From contig CM045729.1 in assembly GCA_024760905.1 (NCBI GenBank), positions 9,725,580-9,789,579 on the forward strand: DNA of 64,000 nucleotides, given 5' to 3'. Below are positions 55,692-64,000 of the stretch, in pieces (positions within the stretch are counted from its first letter, which is position 1; each line of letters starts with the position of its first letter). The translations under genes and the position numbers were made by a program. The notes beneath the pieces are model-generated. The model did not search any database. It had not been told where the DNA came from and worked only from the letters and a program-made list of their open reading frames with translations. The DNA is from Plotosus lineatus (Eukaryota; Chordata; Actinopteri; Siluriformes; Plotosidae).

Positions 55692-56039
55692 ACTTTGATT
55701 AAAAGTAATTACAGCCTGATTTCAGGTTTCTTTAAAGTCAAACACACGACTTTGGAGATCCAGTTATTAATCACTTCTTCTCACAGTGCTGAGAATGAGA
55801 CTCAGATTTCTCCATAAACCGAGAATAAAACAAAACTCACCAGAGCAGAACACTGCAGGCTGGTTATGGAGGACTGTGGTCGTCTCAGACTCCACACTTC
55901 CTGAATAGGAGGAGTTTTAGAGAGACTTTGAGAGAGAATGATGTTCCCAACATTCGCAAAGTCACAAATTGTCACAAAATGACATTCATCAGAAAAGTTG
56001 GAAAATCCAAAATCTGCGAAGCTCATTAGCATTCACCAC

Positions 56040-56989
56040 ATGAAGAGTTCGCCTAAAGTCTGTTCAATAAACAAACAACTGCAGTTATTACACTTGTGTC
56101 TGTAACGTTGGGGTAATGGACAACATAGCAATGTCCATCAGTCGCCTGTAGATGGAAGCAAAGGAGAAATAAGTGAGAAAAAAAAAACATTAAAAAGAAA
56201 AATATGAATTATCAACACAGGAGTCATTGCAGTTTTCCCTGCCTGACTTGCAATGGTTCCTTAAAATCTCTCTAATCACAGACAGTGAGAGGTGTGGCTG
56301 GCCTTTGATCATCCAGTTTGCTGCACTGTGTGTGTGTGTGTGTGTGTGTGTTTCATCAGTAAAATAACAAGGTTTTTAAAATGTGTGTGAACAAACTTGC
56401 CTTTGCTCTCAGTAGTGCATGAAATACACATGTCATGGATAACATACGTCCATCATTCATCCATTTTCGGAACCGTTTAATCCTAATTATGGTTGCAAGA
56501 GGTTGGCTTCCATCTCAGCTGACTCTGGGTGTGGGCAGAGTACACCCTAAACAGCTTGCCAGGCCTTTGCAGGGCCGACATTTGTCCATATTAAATCTCA
56601 TATAAAATGTTCCAGACAATATCTAAATGAGTTTTAATCTCTCCACCTACATATTGAAGATCCAGTCTTTCTATTCTGGGTTATTTGGGCTCTTCAATCT
56701 CGACAGGGAGATTCCATTCATGGCATGATTTTGGCAGATGGAAATCTCACAGGATCTCATACGCATATTAATTGCAATAAGACTGGACATCTGCAAAAGA
56801 CAATCGTGGACATAATGTGTCATGTCAAGAACAGGAAATGTCACATAATACGAAATGACTCTGATGTTTTGATTATCTGATGCATTCAGGAAAAAAAAAA
56901 TTGCATTTTTTTCTTTATTTTAAACCATTTAAAAATGGTATAACAGATAAACATATTCTGACAGAATCACCCAGTGATGAATGTTTGCC
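56040..56989. other. Intergenic flank of TRIM block D
   Basis: No gene. Duplicate of 25865-26852, with a shorter (TG)n (about 56329-56351) and a SINE 3' relic at 56450-56577. Confidence 0.6.
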
Positions 56990-57001
56990 ATTTAAAGTAC
57001 T

Positions 57002-57356
57002 GTCTGTCTTCCTTTCAGCTTTTTCCATTTTACTCGGGAGTCGCCACAGCGAATTATCTGATTCGCACATTTGATTTGGCAGAGATTTTTACGTCGGATG
57101 CCCTTCCTGTCACAACCCTTTTTTTTAGCAAGGGACAGAAACACGCTGACGACGTTGCAGCTACTCTTTACGAAAGTCAGCAATTGTTCTTTTACATGCC
57201 TCTCACCATAGACAGTGAGAGACATGGCCTGCCTTTGATAACCCAGTTTGCTGCACTGGGGGGAACAGTGACAACCTTGTGGAGAGTGGGACTTGAGCCC
57301 CCAACCTTTGGATCAGCGATCCGGCGCCCTATACCAGTAGACCACCACTGCCCAAG
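57002..57356 (-). mobile_element. SINE-A, complete copy, block D
   Basis: Flanked by atttaaagtact at 56990-57001 and 57357-57368, as in block B, so the insertion predates the duplication. Confidence 0.8.
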
Positions 57357-57368
57357 ATTTAAAGTACT

Positions 57369-58585
57369 TCTTCTTCTTCTTTTCCTTATGGCGTTCCCCT
57401 TCAGGGGTCGCCACAGCGAATCATCTGCCTCCATCTCACCCGATCCTTTTATTCTTCTCTTACATCAACGACCTTCATGTCCTCCTTCACCACATCCATG
57501 AATCGTCTCTTTGGTCTTCCTCTAGGCCTTCTGTCTGGTAGTTCCAACCTCAGCATCCTACTACCAATATACTCACTATCCCTCCTCTGTACATGTCCAA
57601 ACCATCTCAATCTAGCCTCTCTGACTTTGTCTCCAAAACATCTAACATGTGCTGTCCCTCTGATGTACTCATTCCTGATCCTATCCTTCCTCATTACTCC
57701 CAAAGAGAACCTCAACATTTTCATCTCTGCTACCTCCAGCTCTGCCTCCTGTCTTTTCCCCAGGGCCACTGTTTCTAAACCATACAACATCGTTGGCCTC
57801 AACACCGTCTTGTACACTTTTCCTTTCATTCTTGCCTTCTTCCCTCCTATCACACATCACACCAGACACTTTTCTCCAACCATTCCAACCTGCCTGCACA
57901 CGCTTCTTCACCTCTTTTCCACACTCTCCATTGCTCTGGATTGTTGAGCCTAAGTACTTAAAATCCTCCACCTTTCTTATCTCTGCTCCCTGTAACCTCA
58001 CTGTTCCTCTTGGGTCCTTGTCATTCATGCACATGTATTCTGTCTTACTGTGGCTCATCTTCATTCCCCTCCTTTCCAGGGCATACCTCCACCTCTCTAG
58101 ATTTTCTTGCACTTGTTCTCTGCTCTCACTACAGATCACAATGTCATCTGCAAACATCATAGTCCATGGGGAATCTTGTCTAACCTCGTCTGTCAGCCTG
58201 TCCATCACCATAGCAAACAAGAAGGGGCTGAGAGCGGACCCTTGATGCAGTCCCACCTCCACCTTGAACTCTTCTGTCACACCGACAGCACACCTCACCA
58301 CTGTCTTACATTTCTCATACATGTCCTGCACCACTCTAACATACTTCTCTGTCACTCCAGACTTCCTCATGCAATACCACAGTTCCTCTCTCGGCCCCCT
58401 GTCATATGCTTTCTACAGATCCACAAAGGCACAATGCAGCTCCGTCTGACCTTCTCTGTACTTCTCTATTAACATCCTCAAGGCAAACACTGCATCCGTG
58501 GTGCTCTTTCTTGGCATGAAACCAAACTGTTGATCACAAATGCTGACCTCTGCTCTTCGTCTAGCTTCCACTATTCTTACTAAAG
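57369..58585 (-). mobile_element. RTE-like LINE fragment, block D
   Basis: Duplicate of 27229-28410 and slightly better preserved: 57681-58370 carries GLHQGSALSPFLFAMVMDRL, MMFADDIVICSE and YLGSTIQSNGECGKEV in one frame. A small indel near 57830 disrupts SARMKGKVYK. Confidence 0.85.
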
Positions 58586-59003
58586 CAATTAAATCAAGCT
58601 GGTAAAATTGACCCGTCTGATGGGATCTATACATCAACGTGCATCAGATCCATTTTGAAAACGGTGTTGTCCATGTTCCTGATAAGATTACTAAATCAAT
58701 TTTCCCAGCCAGGGTTCAACTCCTGCTTTAATAAGCTCATTATGAGGGGGACCAAAATCATACTATAGCATTGATCTCCAACTCATGTCTGTGAGTCATT
58801 AACCTGGAAAATTAGCTTGTTTCATCCTGGGGGAATCAACAGGCTAAAATAACGCACAAACCCGAACAATAAAATTATGATGAAATGGTTTTCAGAAAAT
58901 GAATGAATGAATAAATCATTAATTATTTGCCTTGCTTATTTTTTGTTTTTTGTTCAAAACAAACCCCTAAGACACGAAACAACAACATAGGAATCAGACT
59001 CCT

Positions 59004-60248
59004 TTGCCCGGACGCGGGTCACCGGGGTTCCCTCATGGAGCCAGGCCCAGGGGAGGGGCTCGAAGGCGAGCGCCTGGTGGTGGGGCTTATGCCCATGGAG
59101 CCTGGCCGGGCCCAGCCCGAAAAGGAGACATGAGTCCGCCCTCCCATGGACCCACCACCCGTGGGAGGAGTTTTAGGGGTCGGGTGCAGTGTGAGTTGGG
59201 TGGCAGCCAAAGGCATGGGTTCTGTCGGACTGATCCTCGGCTGCTTACTCTGACCTTCGGGACATGGAATGTCACCTCTCTGGCGGGAAAGGAACCTGAT
59301 TTGGTGCGTGAGGTGGAGAGATACCGACTAGATATAGTCGGGCTCACCTCAACGCATAGCTTGGGCTCTGGAACCATCCATCTCGAAAGAGGCTGGACCT
59401 TCTTCTATTCTCGAGTTGCTCATCGCCTGAGGCGGCGAGCCGGGGCGGGTATTCTTGTTGCCCCCCGTCTCGGTGCCCAAATGTTGGGGTTCTCCCCGGT
59501 TGACGAAAGGGTAGCTTCCCTCCGTCTTCGGGTGGGGGGGCGGGTCCTGACTGTTATTTGTGCTTATGCACCAAATGACAGTTCAGAGTACCCACCCTTT
59601 TTGGAGTCTTTGGGGGGGGTGTTGGAGAACGCTCCCTCGGGAGACTCGCTCGTTGTCTTGGGAGACTTCAACGCCCATGTGGGCAACGATAGTATGACCT
59701 GGAAGGGTGTGATCGGTAGGTACGGCCTCTCCAGTCTGAATCCGAATGGTGTGTCGTTGTTGGACTTCTGTGCTTGTCATAGTTTGTCTATCACGAACAC
59801 CATGTTCGAACATAAGGGTGTCCATAAGTGCACTTGGCACCAGGACACCCAAGGTCGCAGTTCGATGATCGACTTTGTAGTCGTGTCATCGGACTTGCGA
59901 CCATATGTTCTGGACACTCGGGTGAAGAGAGGAGCTGAGCTGTCTACCGATCACTACCTGGTGGTGAGTTGGCTTCGGTGGTGTGGGAGGTTGCCTTCCA
60001 GACCTGGCAGGCCCAAGCGTGTAATCAGGGTCTGCTGGGAACGTTTGGCGGAGCCCCCTGTCCGAGAGGCCTTTAACTCCCACCTCCGGCAGAGCTACAA
60101 CCACGCCCGAGGAGGCGGGGACATGGAATCCGAATGGGCCATGTTCGTGCCCCCATTGCTGAGGCGGCTGCCCATAGCTGTGGCCGTAAGGTCGTCGGTG
60201 CTTGTCGTGGCGGTAATCCCCGAACCCGGTGGTGGACACCTGCGGTGA
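59004..60248 (+). pseudogene. Rex3 copy 4 endonuclease
   Basis: 414 residues, the longest Rex3 frame here. APE motifs in order: [98 protein letters not shown] is the expected SDH-type catalytic motif, with Ser replaced by Thr. A frameshift near 60130 disconnects it from the RT. Confidence 0.8.
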
Positions 60249-60961
60249 AGGGGGCCGTCCAGCTGAAGAAGGAGGCCTATCGGGTTTTATTAGCCTGTGG
60301 GACTCCTGAGGCAGCAAACGGGTACAGGCAGGCCAAACGTGCTGCAGCCGAGGCTGTCGCCAATGCAAAATCTTGGGCGTGGGAGCAGTTCGGTGAGGGC
60401 CTGGAGAGTGATTATCGGTTGGCCTCAAAAAGGTTCTGGGCCACCATCCGACGCCTCAGCAGGGGGGAAGCAGTTCTTCACAAACACTGTTTACGGTGGA
60501 GGTGGGGAGCTGCTTACCTTGACTGGGGATGTTGTTGAGAGGTGGAGGGAATACTTTGAGGACCTTCTCAATCCCACCAACATGCCCTCCGTGGAAGAGG
60601 AAGACCCTGGGGTTCGGGTGAGGTCCGCCCATCACTGGAGTGGAGGTCACTGAGGTTGTCAAAAAGCTCCTCGGTGGTCGAGCTCCGGGGCTGGCCGAGA
60701 TCCGCCCGGAATATCTCAGGGCTCTGGATGTTGGAGGACTGTCTTGGTTGACACGTCTCTGCAACATCGCGTGGTCATCGGGGGCTGTACCTCTGGATTG
60801 GCAAACTGGGGTGGTGGTCTCAATTTTTAAGAAGGGGGACCGGAGGGTGTGTTCCAATTATCGGGGAATTACACTCCTCAGCCTACCTGGGAAAGTCTAT
60901 GCAGGGGTACTAGAGAGGAGGATCCGACCGATAGTCGAACCTTGGATTCAGGAGGAACAAT

Positions 60962-61837
60962 GTGGTTTTCGTCCTGGCCGCAGCACTCTTGACCAACTCT
61001 ATACGCTCCACAGGATTCTGGAGGGGGCATGGGAGTTTGCCCAATCTGTCCATATGTGCTTTGAGGAATTTGGAGAAGGCTTTTGACCGTGTCCCTCGAA
61101 AGATCTTGTGGGGCGTGCTCCGAGAGTACGGCGTTCCGGATCCGTTGCTACGAGCTATTCGGTCGCTGTATCACCGGAGCCAGAGTTTGGTCCGTATTGG
61201 TAACAGCAGCTCGGATTCGTTTCCGGTGGGAGTTGGAGTCCGCCAAGGCTGTCCTTTGTCACCGATTCTGTTCATAATTTTTATGGACAGAATTTCTAGG
61301 CGCAGTCGAGGCGATGAGGGGTTCTGGTTTGGTGGCCATTGGATATCGTCTCTGCTTTTTGCGGATGATGTTGTCCTTTTGGCTTCATCAAGTCGGGACC
61401 TCCAGCTCTCATTGGAGCGATTCGCAGCTGAGTGCGAAGCAGCCGGGATGAAGATCAGTACCTCCAAGTCCGAGGCCATGGTTCTCAGTCGGACAATGGT
61501 GAAATGCACCCTCTGGGTCGGGGATGAGGTCCTGCCCCAAGTGGAGGAGTTTAAGTATCTTGGGGTCTTGTTTACGAGTGAGGGAAGGATGGAGCGAGAG
61601 ATCGACAGACGGATCGCTGCAGCCTCTGCTGTTAAGCGGTGCCTGTACCGGTCCGTCGTGGTGAAAAAGGAGCTGAGTCGCAAGGCGAAGCTCTCAATTT
61701 ACCAGTCGATCTACGTTCCAACCCTCACCTATGGTCACGAGCTTTGGGTAATGACCGAAAGAACAAGATCACGGATACAAGCGGCTGAAATGAGCTTCCT
61801 TCGCCGGGTGGCGGGTTCTCCCTTAGAGATAGGGTGA
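60962..61837 (+). pseudogene. Rex3 copy 4 reverse transcriptase core
   Basis: 291 residues with KAFDRVPRKILWGVLREYG, GVGVRQGCPLSPILFIIFMD, SLLFADDVVLLASS and FKYLGVLFTSEGRMEREIDR. The frame is lost at AGSPLEIG by a single-base deletion; the C terminus resumes at 61923-62153. Confidence 0.8.
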
Positions 61838-62214
61838 GAAGCTCCGCCATCCGGGAGAGCTCGAGTAGATCCGCTGCTACTCCGCATTGAGAGGGGCCAG
61901 TTGAGGTGGCTCGGGCATCTGGTTGAATGCCCCGGACGCCTCCCTGGTGTGGTGTTTCGGGCATGTCCAACCGGGAAGAGACCCGGGTCGACCTAGAACA
62001 CGCTGGAGGGACTATGTCTCTCGGCTTGTCTGGGACCGCCTCGGTGTCCCCCTGGGAGAGTTGGAGGAAGTAGCTCGGGAGAGGGATGTCTGGACCTCTT
62101 TGCTAAGGTTGCTGCCCCCGCGACCCGACCCCGGACTAAGCGGAAGAAGATGAGATGAGATGAGATTTTTTTTCTGAGATGTCCTGTGTGTCCACATAGA
62201 TGTCCTGTGTGATT

Positions 62215-63065
62215 GTCCAGATGGTCTTTAGCATATTTCAGACTGGCTTTTACATGTTTTTTGTTTAGTAGGGGAACCTTTCGGGCAATGCAGGATTTCA
62301 TCTCATGACGACGTAGTGTGTTAGTTATTGTCATCTTTATGACCGTGGTTCCTGCCGTCTTCAAATCATTGACCAGTTCCTGCCGTGTAGTTCTGGGCTG
62401 ATTACTCACTGTTCTCAGGATCCTTTGAACCCCACGAGGTGAGATCTTGCATGAAGCACCACTCCTAGGGAGGTTGTCAGTGATGTTATACTTCTTACAT
62501 TTTCTAATAATGTTTCCAACTGTTGATCTTTTCTCACAAAGTTGTTTACCAATCGCAGTTTGACTCATCCCAGCTTTGTGCAGTTGTACAATTTTATCTG
62601 TGGTGTCTTTGGGAAGCTCTCTGGTCTTGGTCATGGTGAAGACTGCAGTCTGACAGTTTGAAGGTGTGTGCAGGTTTGAAGGTGTCTCTTATGCATTGTT
62701 TGAGGGTGTCTCTTATGCATCTAATCAGTTCAAACAGGTGTCATTCATACTGTTAACGAGTGGGGGCCGAAATAATGTTTGTTTTCCAGCTCTCAATACT
62801 TATTGGCCTCCCATTTTCACAAATAAATTGTTTAAAAATCATACAACGTGATTTCCTGGATTTTTTTTTTTTTTTACTGTCTCTTGCTGTGTACCTATGA
62901 TGAAAATTATAAACCTCTCTTATCTTTTTAAATGGGTAAACGTGCACATTTTTACGTTGCCCAATACTTATTGGCCCCACTGTAGATACCCAACCCGTTA
63001 ACACATCTGGCTGCAGCCCGTCCCAGGCTTCATGGGATAGATATTCTTTTTCTTTATAAAAATAC
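62215..63065 (-). mobile_element. Tc1-like fragment, N-terminal half, with right palindrome arm
   Basis: 62230-62634 encodes [20 protein letters not shown] to KYAKDHLDN, the DNA-binding half of the transposase also seen at 30417-30824. The catalytic half is deleted: sequence jumps from block D flank (cctgtgtgattg) straight to tccagatggtctttagc. The terminal repeat ends with cactg at about 62982, and the palindrome arm follows to 63065. Confidence 0.8.
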
Positions 63066-63134
63066 AAGAATGTTGTTTTGTCATAGTTTTAATTTCCAAA
63101 AATGACAACAACACAGAAACGCATATGAAGATTT

Positions 63135-63345
63135 ATTTTAAAAAGGAGCCTGCTCAACATTCTTTTAAATAATATTAATGCTTCATGCTGCACTGACCGA
63201 CCCATTCTCAGAGTGGAGACTGAACCACACCTAGTCTTTTATTTTGTCACTGTGAGGAGAGTTATTTAACTCTGAGATTGCTGTGTATAAACAAATCTCA
63301 TCCAGTGTCTCTTACTTCAGCTGTGATTTCCGTTCCTGGATTACA
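63135..63345 (-). pseudogene. Broken copy of the unassigned open frame at 31302-31510
   Basis: Nearly identical sequence, with an extra base after EVRD and a stop in DW (tag for tgg). It shows no constraint on the reading frame. Confidence 0.35.
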
Positions 63346-63390
63346 AACCCTAGATAGATAGATAGATAGAAAGAATTAAATGAATGTTTA

Positions 63391-64000
63391 TCATGTATCT
63401 TTCATTGAGATTCGAAAAAAATGACAGGCATCTGAGAAGTGTTTAGCCTGAAATAAGTTGAACGGAAAAAGTGAATCAAGAGCGTTAACTGTCCTCCTGT
63501 CTCTAATCCTCAATGTCTTAAATATGGAAATTTGCCTGGCATAGACTCGTCTTTAAAACTATTATAAAATCTGTCCTGCAGAACACATGTGACCAGTTTA
63601 TGTTGTGGGTTTTCTAGATCCAATCTTGTAAATAGAGAGATGTGCCCATGCAGAGTTCATTCATTCATTCATTTCGTCACCGTTTAATCCTAATTCGGGT
63701 CGCGGGAAAGCTGGCACCCGTCCCAGCCATCTTCGGGCAAGGGCAGAGTGCACCCTGGACAGCTCGCCAGGCCTTCACAGGGTGGAAACACACTGAAGGC
63801 TATGTAGCTACTCTTGACGGAAGTCACCAATGGTTCTTTTACATGAACCTCACACCAGAGAAAGTGAGAGACATGGCCGGCCTTTGATAACCCAGTTAGC
63901 TGCACTGGGAGGACAGTGACAACCCGTTGAAAGTGGAGCTTGAACTGCCAACCTTAGGATCAGTGATCCAGTACCTTTACCACCTAGCCAACACTGCCAC
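63391..64000. repeat. Duplicated module E3 (cut by window end), with SINE-B
   Basis: Matches 36961-37575. The SINE-B starts at about 63657 and reaches the window edge in its tRNA-like head. At 63390 GATA-rich sequence equivalent to about 32328 is joined to sequence equivalent to 36957 at a shared ttat, so the interval holding Rex3 copy 2 in the other block is absent here. Confidence 0.8.

Larger units (their letters stand above)
50341..58946. repeat. Segmental duplication: TRIM block D and right flank
   Basis: Second copy of 22039-28793, with a Rex3 inserted in the last TRIM intron. Its right end is interrupted by Rex3 at 58952-62164. Confidence 0.88.
58952..62164 (+). mobile_element. Rex3 LINE copy 4, slightly 5'-truncated
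   Basis: Begins at ttcaaaacaaac, equivalent to 32880 in the full-length copy, so it lacks the structured 5' end. The 3' tail is (GATGA)n. Block B (28744-28793) shows the empty site ttgctgatttttttctgaga. The endonuclease frame is intact; the RT frame is shifted near 60130, 60470, 60630, 61080 and 61815. Confidence 0.9.

Noticed and set aside
1..64000. CRISPR array, bacterial operon or phage region
   Set aside because: No regularly spaced short repeats with unique spacers; gene structure and repeats are vertebrate.

Overview
The window looks like nuclear DNA of a teleost fish. The host genes are split into short AG/GT-bounded exons, and the surrounding DNA is packed with teleost-type repeats: Rex3 and other RTE-like LINEs, L2-like LINE, Tc1-like and hAT-like DNA transposons, tRNA-headed SINEs and CA, GATA and CAT microsatellites. 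I see no bacterial operons, no CRISPR array and no rRNA. Species cannot be read from the sequence.

The only recognisable host genes are four minus-strand copies of one class IV TRIM gene (RING, B-box2, coiled coil, PRY/SPRY; TRIM35/A33-like). Copy A (1002-1956) has only its first three coding exons in the window. Copies B (22488-25474) and C (39306-42223) each have six exons that join into a 463-residue protein. Copy D (50781-55638) has all six exons but a 7-bp deletion shifts the frame inside the B-box, and a Rex3 LINE sits in its last intron. All four copies carry an ISRE-like GAAAGTGAAA motif about 45-55 bp upstream of the start codon, which fits an interferon-responsive antiviral E3 ligase family. 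That role is inferred from the family.

Layout: 1-722 L2-like LINE; 1.0-2.2 kb TRIM A; 2.6-3.1 kb gypsy-like leader with a tRNA-Pro primer site; 3.9-5.4 kb Tc1 relic; 5.8-9.7 kb RTE-like LINE plus a second RTE 3' unit; 9.8-16.2 kb BovB-like LINE split by a 3.2-kb Rex3; 16.7-19.5 kb RTE pieces; 19.5-28.8 kb Tc1 fragment, cryptic exon, SINE, TRIM B, SINE and RTE; 29.2-32.2 kb nested hAT/palindrome/Tc1; 32.7-36.1 kb full-length Rex3; 37.0-38.7 kb module E1; TRIM C to 42.5 kb; module E2 with a full-length RTE; 48.6-58.9 kb second copy of the 19.8-28.8 kb block with TRIM D; 59.0-62.2 kb Rex3; 62.2-64 kb Tc1 fragment and module E3.

The array grew by tandem segmental duplication. The 19.8-28.8 kb block recurs at 48.6-58.9 kb and module E occurs three times. 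Paired copies give empty sites for several later insertions, so their relative ages can be read. The most unusual signal is at the exact 5' end of the full-length Rex3 (32736-32883), where four helices can be drawn in the nested order of an HDV-like self-cleaving ribozyme.
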